From: Candidatus Sumerlaea chitinivorans
GTDB taxonomy: Bacteria; Sumerlaeota; Sumerlaeia; Sumerlaeales; Sumerlaeaceae
Reading direction: 5' to 3'
Length of the DNA: 64,000 nt
NCBI GenBank assembly: GCA_003290465.1
Contig: CP030759.1
Location: forward strand, 2,232,001 to 2,296,000
Shown here: positions 1 to 10,035 of the stretch, in pieces
Position numbering within the stretch: position 1 is the first letter of the stretch
Layout: each line of letters starts with the position of its first letter
The notes under the pieces: model-generated
Told to the model about the DNA's origin: nothing
Seen by the model: the letters and a program-made list of their open reading frames with translations, nothing else
The model's database searches: none
Program-made: the position numbers and the translations under genes

Positions 1-1011
1 GTATTGCTCGACCACGCGGCCGAAAATGGTTACGGCGTCGCAGCGCTCAACGTCAACAATATGGAGCAGATCCAGGCCATCATGGCTGCTGCGGTCGAAA
101 CGAACTCCCCCGTCATCATTCAGGCCTCGCGTGGCGCCCGTTCCTATAGTCAGGACGCCTACCTGCGGCACCTCATTTTGGCCGCGGCCGAGCTTCATCC
201 CAACATTCCGATCGCTATGCACCTCGACCACGGCAATGCCCCCGAAACTTGCTACAGCGCGATCGCCCAAGGGTTTACCTCAGTCATGATGGACGGGTCG
301 CTGATGGCCGACGGCAAGACGCCCTCGGATTACGAATATAACGTTCGTGTGACCCGCGAGGTCGTCCAAGTCGCCCACGCTCTCGGCGTGAGCGTCGAAG
401 GCGAAATCGGCGCTCTCGGTGGCATTGAGGACGGCCACGGCGCCGGTCTGAGCGAAGAGGAAGCCAAGAAGCACCTCACCGATCCCGCGCAAGCTGAGCA
501 ATTCGTCGCGGAAACCGGCGTGGATGCGCTCGCCGTCGCGATCGGCACGAGCCACGGCGCTTACAAGTTCTCCAAGCCCCCCACAGGCGACGTGCTGAAA
601 ATGGACCTCATCGAGGAAATCCATCGCCGTTTGCCCAACACCCACCTCGTGATGCATGGCTCCTCGAGCGTGCCGCAGGAGTTGGTCGAGATCGTCAACA
701 AATACGGCGGCAAGCTGAAACCCGCGTTCGGTGTTCCGATTGAGCAAATCCAGCGCGGCATCAAGCACGGCGTGCGCAAGATCAACGTCGACACCGACAA
801 CCGCCTCGCCATCACCGGCGCCATCCGCAAGGTCTTCGCGGAGCAGCCTGAGAAGTTCGATCCGCGCGACTACCTGAAGCCCGCGCGCGAAGCCATGAAG
901 GAAGTCTGCAAAGAGCGCATGATCGCGTTCGGTCAGGCAGGCCATGCAGATAAAGTCCGCGTTATCTCCTGCCGCGAGATGATTTCCTTCTATATCTCGC
1001 AGAAGAAGTAG
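1..1011 (+). CDS. fba: class II fructose-bisphosphate aldolase, 5' end cut by window edge
   Basis: Zinc-dependent cleavage of fructose 1,6-bisphosphate to DHAP and glyceraldehyde 3-phosphate in glycolysis/gluconeogenesis, cytosolic. The frame is open to base 1, and the first codons read [12 protein letters not shown], which in this family lies a few residues after the start, so only about 8-10 residues should be missing; the TTG at 4 is not a start. Visible family marks are the zinc/catalytic run AMHLDHGN (around residue 73), SVMMDGS, the GxxGGxEDG loop, [13 protein letters not shown] with a metal His, [10 protein letters not shown] and [11 protein letters not shown]. The length fits the 335-355 residue CbbA/FbaA long form. 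A strong terminator follows at 1075, so it ends its transcript. Confidence 0.95.
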   Translation, partial: VLLDHAAENGYGVAALNVNNMEQIQAIMAAAVETNSPVIIQASRGARSYSQDAYLRHLILAAAELHPNIPIAMHLDHGNAPETCYSAIAQGFTSVMMDGSLMADGKTPSDYEYNVRVTREVVQVAHALGVSVEGEIGALGGIEDGHGAGLSEEEAKKHLTDPAQAEQFVAETGVDALAVAIGTSHGAYKFSKPPTGDVLKMDLIEEIHRRLPNTHLVMHGSSSVPQELVEIVNKYGGKLKPAFGVPIEQIQRGIKHGVRKINVDTDNRLAITGAIRKVFAEQPEKFDPRDYLKPAREAMKEVCKERMIAFGQAGHADKVRVISCREMISFYISQKK

Positions 1012-1074
1012 CGCACGAATTGCGAGTGGTGCGGCGCCGCTGCGCGCCAGCGGAACTGCACGATCAAAGCTTTA

Positions 1075-1116
1075 GGGCGAGCGGCTCAAGCCGAGCTGCT
1101 CGCCCCTTCTTTATTT
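1075..1116 (+). terminator. Rho-independent terminator of the aldolase gene
   Basis: A 13-bp stem (1075-1087 with 1093-1105, one G-T pair) with the 5-nt loop AAGCC is followed by CTTCTTTATTT. It lies 63 nt after the aldolase stop and before the convergent parvulin gene. Confidence 0.85.
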
Positions 1117-1205
1117 CGCGCCCAAGCCACGCGAGCCGTCTTTTTCGCGACAGGGCCTCGTCCCCACAGCCTCCCGCAAGCGCAACCCTCACCGTGCGTC
1201 TTCGG

Positions 1206-3203
1206 TCAGAACTTAAGTTCGACGCGCTTCTCCTTGAAGAGCTCGTCGCGCTCGAGGTCGCGCCCTTTGCGCGTCTGCTCCAGCTCGTACATCCGGCGCA
1301 CCTTAGGCAGCGCTTCTTCAAAGGAGACGACCGGCGCAGGGATCTTCTCCTCGAGCATGATAATCATGACCTCGGAACCATAGAGGAAAGGTTCGGAAAT
1401 CTGCCCCACCTTGAGCTTTGCGATTTCGTTGCGGAACGCGTCACCCCGGAATGATGTGGGCACCACTCCAATGAGCCCACCGCGCGAGCGCGTGGCAATG
1501 GCGTCGCTTTCTCTGCGCGCGTACTCCTCGAAATCCTGCACGGTGCGAATCTTCGATCGAATGTCGTTGAGCTGCTTCTTCGCGCTTTCGATCGCAGCCT
1601 GGCGCTCCGCGTCCGGCAGAAGCAGATTCACGCGCTTCGTGATTTCACGGAGCTTCACTTTCTCAGCCCCAGTGAACTTGTCCAAGTGCTGTTCGTACCA
1701 CGCGCGAAGCTCCTCGTCGGTTGGCGGCTTCCGACTTTGCTCGCGACGCCGTAGCCATTCCGTCGTCACTTCGATGATTTTCTTCGACTCCATTTCGGAG
1801 CGATACACAGGATCTTTCTCTAAACCGAGGGCCTTCGATTCGCGCTTGACCAGCTCCATGACGATTTTCGGCGAGCTCCTTAGGAATTTCAGTCGTTCGT
1901 CGTAATTCATCCCACGCCACGATTTCTGGTAGGGCAGCACCTCACGCTGGAAATCGTCGTACGTATAGCGAAAATCCCCAATCCGCGCGAGCCATGTGGA
2001 CGCCGTCAGAGGATCCGTGCCCCCCGGATCATCGCGACGCAGCGCCTCCGTGTTCATTTCCAGTTTGTACTTCGAGCTTAACCGGTCGAAAAGATTGCGA
2101 CGGGCTGTATCTTCAATCCGGCGTTGGTCCTCGGCACTAAGTTCAATTTTGTTCCGTACCTGTTCAAAGCTCAACGTCTGCGTTTCCGTACGGTCCATAA
2201 TCTTCAGAATGTGAAAGCCATGGGGTGACCGCACCACTTCGGTTATGGACGTCCCACGCGCTTGCTCGACAGCACGCTGGACCTCACTCATCATGTCGGA
2301 TTCGAGTTTGAAGACTTCCTTACGCCGGCTCGCCGGGGCGTCGCTGTGTTTCTCGGCAAGTTCCAGAAAATCCGCCCCAGCAATCGCCTCCGCACGAAGT
2401 TTCTTCGCGAGCGCCTCTTTCGACGTCAGCTCATCCTTCTTGAGGGGCACGAGAAGTTTTTCACCCGCTTGCACCTCACGGTAATCCACTTCCCCCGTCT
2501 CAACCCCCGGCGAGCGACGATAAAAGTGAAATGGATCTTCCCTCAGGATACGGCGCACCGCTTGCGGATCGCCCGCCTCGCGCTTTGCAATCTCCGCGAG
2601 CGTTTCGCCAGACTTCACTTCGTAACTTTTGTAAGCCGACAGATAAATTTCCGCCAGTTTTGTGACCCCCGGCACCGTGTACTTCGTGGCCTTCTCCTGC
2701 TCGTAAAGTTCGCGCATCCGCTCCTCACGCGCCTTTTCGAGCTCCTTGGCGAAGACGCGCTCGTAGTACAGGCGGTTGAAGACCTCTCCTTCGTACTCCG
2801 CAAGTTTCTCCCGGATCGTACTCGTGTTCTCGTCAATGCCTTCGGTCTTGGCTTTTTCATAGAGGAAGCGTTCGTAGAGAAAATCCTTCACTACCTCGCG
2901 GAGGACCGCATCCGAGGCGTTTAGGATCACTGCCGGCGAAAACTGCGCCAACGCGCGTGGCTTGCGAAGTTGGAGCGTTGCCGACAATTCCTCTTTCGTG
3001 AACTGCCCCCCATCGTAGGTTGCGAGCACCTCCGGCAGCCTTGCCAAGCGTTTTGCAAGGGCTCCTTCCATGGATTCCGACGGCGTCGTGCCGCCATCCT
3101 TCGCAACGGTTCCGGTTGTCTCCTCAGCCCAGCCGGACCCTGTGCTCAGCGTCAGCAACGTCACCGCGATGAGGCTCACCAATTGCCGTACCAGTTGTTT
3201 CAT
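1206..3203 (-). CDS. periplasmic peptidylprolyl isomerase (SurA/PpiC-like) with LysM-like insert
   Basis: Predicted exported parvulin-type foldase, probably for outer-membrane or periplasmic proteins. Residues 1-26 form a signal peptide (basic start, hydrophobic core, cut near GSGWAEE). Residues 60-175 are a SurA_N-like helical region. A first parvulin-like domain spans about 180-337 and ends in the typical SPHGFHILKIMDR strand. It is interrupted at about 194-254 by a LysM-like segment (YEVKSGETLAEIA near its start, VQAGEKLLVPL at its end). A second helical section is followed by a second parvulin domain at about 514-620 (EYARRESDA, GGLIG, LKVGQISEPF). A GGAAAGCGGT box precedes the ATG. It lies downstream of the transglutaminase-like gene on the same strand with a 115-nt gap. 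The parvulin assignment is firm; the LysM call rests on motif resemblance. Confidence 0.8.
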   Translation of the reverse strand: MKQLVRQLVSLIAVTLLTLSTGSGWAEETTGTVAKDGGTTPSESMEGALAKRLARLPEVLATYDGGQFTKEELSATLQLRKPRALAQFSPAVILNASDAVLREVVKDFLYERFLYEKAKTEGIDENTSTIREKLAEYEGEVFNRLYYERVFAKELEKAREERMRELYEQEKATKYTVPGVTKLAEIYLSAYKSYEVKSGETLAEIAKREAGDPQAVRRILREDPFHFYRRSPGVETGEVDYREVQAGEKLLVPLKKDELTSKEALAKKLRAEAIAGADFLELAEKHSDAPASRRKEVFKLESDMMSEVQRAVEQARGTSITEVVRSPHGFHILKIMDRTETQTLSFEQVRNKIELSAEDQRRIEDTARRNLFDRLSSKYKLEMNTEALRRDDPGGTDPLTASTWLARIGDFRYTYDDFQREVLPYQKSWRGMNYDERLKFLRSSPKIVMELVKRESKALGLEKDPVYRSEMESKKIIEVTTEWLRRREQSRKPPTDEELRAWYEQHLDKFTGAEKVKLREITKRVNLLLPDAERQAAIESAKKQLNDIRSKIRTVQDFEEYARRESDAIATRSRGGLIGVVPTSFRGDAFRNEIAKLKVGQISEPFLYGSEVMIIMLEEKIPAPVVSFEEALPKVRRMYELEQTRKGRDLERDELFKEKRVELKF

Positions 3204-3318
3204 ACCGCTTTCCTTCGTTGAGTTGCGTGGTCTTGCCGAAAGATGAAAAAGCGCAAGCTACACTCTGCTTTTTTCTCGAATGCAAATGAGCAAGCCGTGT
3301 GCCGAACGCCACATCTCT

Positions 3319-4986
3319 TCATGACATCGGTGCGCTCATGGCTGGATCGGAGCTCGTTTGAGCGCCGCTCGTCGTTTGATCGGTGGCTGCAGGCGCCACG
3401 GCAGGCCCGCTGGTTGCACTCTCGCCCTCTTGTGGCGTGGGCCCCGAAGGTGTCAGTGGCGGCACATATTGGCGGGCCAATTCGGCTGCTCGTTCTGGCG
3501 GAATTGGCTCAATTTCCATATTCCAATTCCATTGATCAAAGTACAAGTTCTTGCCGTCGGCCTCGACCTCCCCGCGCTGGAAGTCCACCGTTTCACTGCG
3601 GAAATCCTCCTTCGGGGGGTAGAGCGGCATGCCGAAATCGCAGTTCGTCGCAAGGCGGAAGTGGTCCATGCTCCCAAACATGAAGTCGCACAGTTCGCGA
3701 ATTTCCGTCTCGCTCAAGACGTCCTGCGCATAATGCACAAGGTTCACCGCCATGTCGGGGTCTGCGGGCAACCAGCCATAGGGCTCCACGTAGAATTCGC
3801 ACCAGTCGTGCATATTATTGCCGCGCGCGTCAAAGCTCTCCCAGCCCGATTGCCAGCGCGCGGGAATCCCGTTCATCCTGCAGAGCGCGATAAATAGCAT
3901 GCCGTGTTGGCCACAATCTCCAGCGCGACGCGACGCGACATAGTGCGAAATGTTATCCAGCGTCGAGTACTCGCGGGCGTACTGGTAGATCGTGTTCTGG
4001 GCAATCCAGTCGTAGATACGGCGTGCGATGAGATACGGGTTTGTCTCCCCGCCCACAATCTCCGAATTCAGTTTCCGCAGAAGCTCATTGGACAAATCGA
4101 GGTGTGGCTTGCGGTCCGCCGCATAGTACGCGTACTCTGGCCCATCCTTGCGGTAAGGCTGGACCTTTGCCGGGTCCACCTCGCTCGCCCGCGCCCAGCA
4201 CCGATAGATAAAGCGGACCTGAAACCGCGTTGGCACGTCCTTCTCCGCCCGTTTCTCAAGATAAATTGTCCGGTGAGGATACTCTGGGGGGGCAACGAGG
4301 TAATCGGTTGGATCCGTGCCTAAGATATAGGCGTCGCTCTGGAAGGGGAACATTCGCACGTAGGGCATCCAGCAGCGCACCAACGCCCCTGCCGGCGCCG
4401 CGTTCGCTTTCACCGTCAGAGTGTAAGTGACCATGAAATCCTGCGGCAGGACAAGAAAGTCGCGCGTGAGCCGGTGCGCCTCTTTGACTCGGCGCGCGTG
4501 GTCATAAAGCTTACGGTACGTAAGATCGGGCTTGCGCGAGCGATCGCGTGCTCGAAGCTCGGGCACCCGCAGGAAGATGTTCGAGACACTCGAGTTCATG
4601 AACACCTTGCGACCGTCAATCACTTGGACATCAAAATGCCCGTCGCGCTCCAACCGCTCGAATTCTTCGCGGCTGAAATCTGGCACACGCTTGCGAATGC
4701 CCTCGAAAACCTCTTCCGCGCTACGCTTGTAATCGAGCCGAATGCGGCGCATGCGCTCGATTTCAAACTCAGCCGCCCGCCGTTCTTCCGCGCTTGCGGT
4801 CGCCGTAGTCTCGTCCAACCAGTGCCTCAGCAGGGAAGTCGCTTTCTCAAACTCCCCTCGCTGGCGCAATTCGATTGCCTCGGCAAGCACCGACCTCTCC
4901 TCTGCCCATGTCACGGCGACACCTCCTCCCGCCAGCAGTAATCCCATAAGTACCCCAGCAAGGATTTGTTTTCCCCGAACATCCAT
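3319..4986 (-). CDS. exported transglutaminase-like (papain-fold) protein
   Basis: A 555-residue protein with an N-terminal signal segment (MDVRGK then LAGVLMGLLLAGGGVAVTWA). Residues 30-120 are helical and charged. Residues 180-265 look like a beta-rich domain. The transglutaminase core follows at about 320-412, with the triad visible as C358 in AGDCGQHG, H393 in NMHDWCEFY and D409 in YGWLPADP. Members of this superfamily act as proteases, amidases or cross-linkers; the sequence does not say which. The C-terminal 50 residues are a Pro/Thr/Ser/Ala-rich tail. The start is supported by an AAGGATGG box about 10 nt upstream. It lies between dCMP deaminase and the parvulin on the same strand, so a periplasmic protein-processing role is reasonable but inferred. 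Confidence 0.8.
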   Translation of the reverse strand: MDVRGKQILAGVLMGLLLAGGGVAVTWAEERSVLAEAIELRQRGEFEKATSLLRHWLDETTATASAEERRAAEFEIERMRRIRLDYKRSAEEVFEGIRKRVPDFSREEFERLERDGHFDVQVIDGRKVFMNSSVSNIFLRVPELRARDRSRKPDLTYRKLYDHARRVKEAHRLTRDFLVLPQDFMVTYTLTVKANAAPAGALVRCWMPYVRMFPFQSDAYILGTDPTDYLVAPPEYPHRTIYLEKRAEKDVPTRFQVRFIYRCWARASEVDPAKVQPYRKDGPEYAYYAADRKPHLDLSNELLRKLNSEIVGGETNPYLIARRIYDWIAQNTIYQYAREYSTLDNISHYVASRRAGDCGQHGMLFIALCRMNGIPARWQSGWESFDARGNNMHDWCEFYVEPYGWLPADPDMAVNLVHYAQDVLSETEIRELCDFMFGSMDHFRLATNCDFGMPLYPPKEDFRSETVDFQRGEVEADGKNLYFDQWNWNMEIEPIPPERAAELARQYVPPLTPSGPTPQEGESATSGPAVAPAATDQTTSGAQTSSDPAMSAPMS

Positions 4987-5159
4987 TTTCGCCCATCCTT
5001 TCGCATCCCGCCATCACGCCGTGCACGCAAGCCTTCGCTTGCATCGTGCAGGCGTGACGCACTCGACCGTCACGCCTTTGGATGTGCGCGACCCCACGCG
5101 GACATGCAAGCCCAAACCCAAGCGCCCCCCGCACCGCCGTGTCCGAATGGGTCTCCGGC

Positions 5160-5660
5160 TCACTCAATCTTGATGAGTTCAATGCCAAGCTGCTGCGCAA
5201 CCTCGAACACTTTCTGCTCGCGGTAGAACTCCCCGTAGAACACTCGTCGGATTCCAGCGTTCGCGATCAGCTTGAAACATTCCCAGCATGGGCTGGCCGT
5301 GGTATAGATGTCTGCGCCTTCGATGCGCACGCCATGACGCGCGGCTTGAATGATGGCGTTTGCCTCAGCGTGGACGGTGCGCACGCAGTGGCCTCCCACC
5401 ATGTCGTGCCCGACGTCGTCGCAATGGGGCAGTCCGCGAATGGAACCGTTGTAGCCCGTGGATAATATGTTCTTGTCACGCACGATCACCGCCCCCACGT
5501 GCTTGCGGTCGCACGTCGAGCGCGAAGCCACCACATGCGCAATGTTCATAAAATAGTGATGCCAGCCGACGCGCCCTTTGCCCTCGAGCTTACGCCCCGC
5601 TTCTTCGGCGCGGCGGTTTTCATCCTCCAAGAACTTCTGGACGTCCTGCGGATCGGTCAT
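5160..5660 (-). CDS. deoxycytidylate (dCMP) deaminase
   Basis: Zn-dependent deamination of dCMP to dUMP, feeding thymidylate synthesis; ComEB-like size and fold. The zinc/catalytic signature is complete: HAEANAI supplies His and the proton-shuttling Glu, and PCWECF supplies the two Cys ligands. DYN-type substrate contacts are suggested by STGYNGSIRGLPHC. The frame is open further upstream to 5705, but the ATG at 5660 has a near-perfect GGAAGGAG box 8-9 nt before it and gives a normal family N terminus (MTDPQDVQKF), so I place the start there; the protein is then 166 residues. Upstream gene of the minus-strand run that continues to 1206. Confidence 0.92.
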   Translation of the reverse strand: MTDPQDVQKFLEDENRRAEEAGRKLEGKGRVGWHHYFMNIAHVVASRSTCDRKHVGAVIVRDKNILSTGYNGSIRGLPHCDDVGHDMVGGHCVRTVHAEANAIIQAARHGVRIEGADIYTTASPCWECFKLIANAGIRRVFYGEFYREQKVFEVAQQLGIELIKIE

Positions 5661-5869
5661 GCGCGCACTCCTTCCTTCAAGCTGTCCCGGCGTCGTCGCC
5701 GCCACAGCGCCCTTGCGCTGCGCACGTCATTTCGCCGCACACCAGTAGACCCATGGTTTGCTTTGTACGGCGCGTCGCCGGAATCATTGACCGCGAAGTT
5801 GCGCACAACATGAGCGCAAAAAGCAAGCGGATAGCACGGGTGTCCGCAGGCTTAGCGATCTGGGTAACG

Positions 5870-7750
5870 TCAATTTTCGGCCGAGTGGAGCCCACCGGCG
5901 CCGGCAAGGAATCGAATGTTGCCCAGCTCCGGGTTTTCAGGATCCGATTGCGCGCAATTCCATAGGCACGCCCCGCAATGCACGCACTTCTCGCGGTCGA
6001 ACGCTGGGGGGCCGCCCTCTTCGCCCGGCATGATCGCTTGCCCCGAGCACATTTCAATGCAAACGCGCGTGCGGCATTGCTCGCAGAGATTTCGGCGCAG
6101 GAACATCACGTGGTCGCGGTAACCGGGCGGCGCCTGCACCTTTCCCCCGATGAGCAGGGCATCCTGATGAGAGACCAGCAACTTCCCATCGAATGGGATG
6201 GGTGGCCAGCCGACGCGGTCCATGAGCGCGTCGTGAAGCGGCTTGCCCTCAGCCGCACATCGCGCACGGATCTCCTCGAGTTCGGGCGGCGAGATTTTTC
6301 CACGGTAGTACTCTTCCAGTGAAGGAATCCGTTTCGCGGGCGGGCGGTGACGCCCCGGCATGTTCAGCAAGCCTTTCGTCAGACCCGTCAGTCCCATGCC
6401 AATGAGCCCGGCCACGAATCCGCGGGTGAAGCCATCTCGGCTTTTCTCTGCGATGCGGGCTTCGCGCTCAAGCCAGCTTGCCCGCCGACGCCGAACGTAG
6501 GCGCGCTCCAGATTCTCGCGCGTGAAGGGACGATTTTGCCGCAGGAGATCCAGAACCGCCTCGGCAAGCAACTCGCCCGTCAGCCACGCCTCGTCCACGC
6601 CACTGCCCGTGAGCACGTTCGTGCTGCCCGACCCCTCACCGATACGCGCATAGCCATCGCCGACCAGATATGGCTCGCCGCGCCGGCCACTCTCGAAAAG
6701 CGTCTTAGCCCCGAAGCTTCGAAGCGAGCCACCTTGTACGTGTTTCCACAGAGCCGGATGCATCAGCCAGTGCTGGAGGTAGCGGTACGCCGTCCGCGCA
6801 GGGTGATCGAGCCACGACGGCACAAAAATCCCCGCGCTGGCAACGCCACCTTCGTACACGTAGAGGAAGCCAAAGATCTCAGGCTCAGGATAACCAAACG
6901 TGTGGATGACCGTTCCTGGCTGAAGCGCGCACGCAGGCGGCAAGTCAATGACCACCTTCATCCCCACCGCCCATTCCGTGCGTGAGTGGCCCTCGGGCAG
7001 GCCAAAGTGCTCATCCAGAGCGCGTCCGACCGGCCCCACGGGCCCATCACCGATCACGGTAAGCGCCGCCCGAATCTCCATTCCTGGCATGTAATTCGCA
7101 TCCGGATTCCCCGCGCGATCGGTCCCCTGATCCACAAGCTGCACGCCCACGACGCGGTTGTCCTCCACGATCGGCTTCTCCACGGGCGTAGCCGGCCAGA
7201 TCTGCACGTTACCGCGCCCCATGATTTGCGAACCGACCCACTGATTGAACTGCCCGATCGCCAATAGCAGCCCGTCGTGTTTGCGCAGGAAGGGAGGAAT
7301 CCAAGGAAGCCGAAGCGCATCGTCCCGCAGAAGCCCGAAACCCCGCGTCGCCCGAATCAGGCGGTCCGCAATCCGCAAGGTTCGCGAGCGGCGACTTGCG
7401 CCAATTGGATCCAGCAGGTAGTACACTTCCTCATGGCGCACCGGCGTCGCAAAGGGCACTTCTTTCGTCAGGTCCGTGTTCGGAAAAGCGGCGCGAATCG
7501 CCCGCGCGCGCGTCACCACTCCCGAGACGCCAAAGCCGATATCGTCGGCCCGCTCGTAGCAGATTACCTGCAGCGGCATGCCGGGCACGGCTCGGCTTTC
7601 AAAACGCGGCGCACCATGCTCGTCCGTCAGCTCCCGATCCAAGCGCGTGAGAAAGCCCGCCGTCGCAGGGCCAAACCCCACGCACACGATGTCCACGTCC
7701 ATGCGCATGCGCTCAACGGGGGCAACTGCAACCTCTCCAACACTTTCCAT
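5870..7750 (-). CDS. electron transfer flavoprotein-quinone oxidoreductase (ETF-QO/FixC family)
   Basis: Membrane-associated flavoprotein that passes electrons from reduced ETF to quinone. The N terminus carries an FAD Rossmann signature (VDIVCVGFGPATAGFL), and the middle has VIGDGPVGPVG and a second nucleotide-contact region (YLVGDGYARIGEGSGSTNVL). The C terminus carries the cluster region with CEQCRTRVC and EKCVHCGACLWNC, consistent with the single 4Fe-4S cluster of ETF-QO plus extra Cys. A longer TTG start exists at 7771, but AAGGAG sits 9 nt before the ATG at 7750, giving MESVGEVAV. It lies 38 nt downstream of a large acyl-CoA dehydrogenase, the usual electron source for ETF. No etfAB is in view. 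Confidence 0.85.
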   Translation of the reverse strand: MESVGEVAVAPVERMRMDVDIVCVGFGPATAGFLTRLDRELTDEHGAPRFESRAVPGMPLQVICYERADDIGFGVSGVVTRARAIRAAFPNTDLTKEVPFATPVRHEEVYYLLDPIGASRRSRTLRIADRLIRATRGFGLLRDDALRLPWIPPFLRKHDGLLLAIGQFNQWVGSQIMGRGNVQIWPATPVEKPIVEDNRVVGVQLVDQGTDRAGNPDANYMPGMEIRAALTVIGDGPVGPVGRALDEHFGLPEGHSRTEWAVGMKVVIDLPPACALQPGTVIHTFGYPEPEIFGFLYVYEGGVASAGIFVPSWLDHPARTAYRYLQHWLMHPALWKHVQGGSLRSFGAKTLFESGRRGEPYLVGDGYARIGEGSGSTNVLTGSGVDEAWLTGELLAEAVLDLLRQNRPFTRENLERAYVRRRRASWLEREARIAEKSRDGFTRGFVAGLIGMGLTGLTKGLLNMPGRHRPPAKRIPSLEEYYRGKISPPELEEIRARCAAEGKPLHDALMDRVGWPPIPFDGKLLVSHQDALLIGGKVQAPPGYRDHVMFLRRNLCEQCRTRVCIEMCSGQAIMPGEEGGPPAFDREKCVHCGACLWNCAQSDPENPELGNIRFLAGAGGLHSAEN

Positions 7751-7788
7751 CTTGCTGTTCTCCTTGCTCAACGATGTCGCAATCCGCT

Positions 7789-10035
7789 TTATGCCGGATA
7801 GTCGAGAGCTTCGGGAATCATGACCTGCGTCACTGCCTCAGCGGCCCGTTCCTTGGCAAGGCGGCACCCCGTGAGACACCCATCGAGCTTGATGCGCATG
7901 CGTTCAAATTGCTCCAGCCCGTCGAAGCGCACGCAGGGCCCCGCTTTGCACGGACGCACCGCCTCATCCAAAATTGCGTGCTCTTCCTCAGCCCCGCTTT
8001 CCAAGCCGGGGATCACACCCTCGAGGTCCTCGAGTTCCGCCTCGTGGTAGCAGCCGCACTCGATGTTTTCATCGTCCCACGCAGGATGGCGGTTGTAGCC
8101 ATGCACAAGCTCGGCACAGATGCGCGCACATTCGCCTGCAGCGCGTGCTGCCTGAACGTGGCACAGATCCGTGAAGAAGTTCACGTAGCCGGCAAGTCCC
8201 TCGGCCAAGGTCGGGCACTCCGGCCCCTTGGCTTCGAGCTCGAGCACGTCAAGGATTTGCTGGCGCGAGGCCAGCAGCCACGCCAAGGCGTCCGCAAGCG
8301 GGAAGGTCACTCCCTGACGCGCGCTCTGATACAAAACGTTGCCATTCGCATCGCGCGCCTGCGTCAGGTGCTGCAATGTCCACAGCCACATCGTCATCGC
8401 TGTCGCCAGCGTGCACGCACCCGTTCCGGGCCGACGCGCCGCAATTTCACGCATCTGGCGAGTCCACAGCTTGAACAGTGCAAGGAACACCGGCGAGGTC
8501 ATCGTCACGGACAGTTGCCGCCGCTGGACCGCTTCCGGTCCCTCGTAGGTCGCCTCCAACTGGGCATCCATCCACTTCTGGCCAAGGAAACCCGGGCAAT
8601 CCTCAGTGATGCCGTAACCACCCATTAGGCTCACGGCATCGCGCATGGCATTGGCGCCAAACCCACACCACAATTTGGAAGCTGGGCACAGGACGTTTGT
8701 CTCGGCGTCGAGCAACACGTATTGCACGAGCGGGTCATTCTTGAGCTCTTCGTAGCGCGCCGCATTGCGCTTTTCTGCCGGCAAAGCTTCCATTTCGATG
8801 AGTTCCAGCGCCTTCTTCTCGACCTCGCGCAAGGCTTTCATCTCCGCGCGTCCGCCGCGAATCCCGCGCGCCGCAAGCAGTTCGTTCTTTTGGCGCTCGA
8901 GTGGATCAAAAACGTCAAAAGCCCGCGCAGCCGCAAAGCCCAAACTGGTGGCCGCCTCGCCCATCGCCCACACGTCCACGAGGCGATGCACCGCGTCCTC
9001 CTTACCCTGCAGACCCAAATCATAGCGGGGTGAGCCGGGGCCAACATTGCCGCCGCGGAAGCGCTGCCGCTGGTACCGGATAATCGGCTCCACCGCCGAC
9101 AGTAGCTTGGCCGCCGTCATCACCGCCACCGTCACACGCGTGCGCCGAAATACCGCTTCAATGATCTCGCTGTGATTGTAGCGCGGCACAATCACGCCAT
9201 CCTTGATGTCGTATCCACCGATGATGCGGCTTGCCGGCACCTGCACGCTAATCACGGGATCGTTCGTGGACGACAGTTGATGCACGAGCTTCTTGGTGGG
9301 CGTACCGCGGTCAAAAATGCCGGGGTCGGTTTCCTCGATGATCACCATACAGGAGGACTTGATCCGCGGGTCTGCCGTCTCCACCGCCGCCGTCACATAA
9401 TTTGCGTAGCCCATATTCGTGATAAAGCGGCCGCGTTTTTCCACCTGAAGGATCGGCTCTTGGCCTTCTTCCCACTTTGCAATGCTGACGCGACCCGCCA
9501 ACACCCCTGTGTCCACTCCGACAAACGGGATTGGCTCCGTGAGAGCGAAGGCCCCGCGCATGGGCTTGCGATCCTCGCCGGGTTGCGCCGGCGCCATCGC
9601 ACGCTGATAGTGGGCGTTTTGCTCAGGCGTTCCGCGCTCGTGGATGGGCGCCAAAGCCAGATTGCTGGCGAGGCTGCAGGTTGCTGCGCCCGCGTCCACC
9701 CACGCGAGCTCGAAAGCGATGAGCGCTGTGGCTAAGTTCTTTGGCCCTTCGATGAACCCTCCGTACTCCGGCTCGAGGAACGCAGCGGTAATGCCAGACT
9801 CGTCAAAGTGCCGCAAGAGTTCCTCTTTTTCGCGCGTCCAATCATGGGTGTTGCGCCCACCGGCCGCCACAAGGCGCGCTACTGGCCCACGCGCAACGGC
9901 GCGGGTGGATTGCACGAGCATTTGCAAGTCATAGCGGTCGGCAAAGCGCCACATGATTTGGCGCACATCGTCGCCCGGCAGGGTGCGAAGCGTCTCTCGC
10001 GTCTGTTTCTCAGGTTGCTCAACAGGTTGCGTCAT
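7789..10035 (-). CDS. acyl-CoA dehydrogenase family protein, long form
   Basis: FAD-dependent alpha,beta-dehydrogenation of an acyl-CoA thioester, electrons going to ETF. At about 748 residues it is much longer than the 380-residue classical enzymes and resembles the extended ACAD forms. Visible landmarks are the substrate/FAD-contact ALTEPIPFVGVDTG, the mid-domain GRFITNMGYANYVTA (the usual K-x-W/Y-I-(T/S)-NG segment is modified), and the C-terminal CGFGANAMRDAVSLMGGYGI helix with EDCPG. A C-terminal extension contains several Cys (HVQAARAAGECARIC, ENIECGCYHEAEL, CKAGPCVRF). GAAGGA lies 9 nt before the ATG at 10035; the TTG at 10041 is too close to that box. Co-oriented with ETF-QO, 38 nt apart, so very probably one operon. 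The acyl substrate cannot be read. Confidence 0.82.
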   Translation of the reverse strand: MTQPVEQPEKQTRETLRTLPGDDVRQIMWRFADRYDLQMLVQSTRAVARGPVARLVAAGGRNTHDWTREKEELLRHFDESGITAAFLEPEYGGFIEGPKNLATALIAFELAWVDAGAATCSLASNLALAPIHERGTPEQNAHYQRAMAPAQPGEDRKPMRGAFALTEPIPFVGVDTGVLAGRVSIAKWEEGQEPILQVEKRGRFITNMGYANYVTAAVETADPRIKSSCMVIIEETDPGIFDRGTPTKKLVHQLSSTNDPVISVQVPASRIIGGYDIKDGVIVPRYNHSEIIEAVFRRTRVTVAVMTAAKLLSAVEPIIRYQRQRFRGGNVGPGSPRYDLGLQGKEDAVHRLVDVWAMGEAATSLGFAAARAFDVFDPLERQKNELLAARGIRGGRAEMKALREVEKKALELIEMEALPAEKRNAARYEELKNDPLVQYVLLDAETNVLCPASKLWCGFGANAMRDAVSLMGGYGITEDCPGFLGQKWMDAQLEATYEGPEAVQRRQLSVTMTSPVFLALFKLWTRQMREIAARRPGTGACTLATAMTMWLWTLQHLTQARDANGNVLYQSARQGVTFPLADALAWLLASRQQILDVLELEAKGPECPTLAEGLAGYVNFFTDLCHVQAARAAGECARICAELVHGYNRHPAWDDENIECGCYHEAELEDLEGVIPGLESGAEEEHAILDEAVRPCKAGPCVRFDGLEQFERMRIKLDGCLTGCRLAKERAAEAVTQVMIPEALDYPA

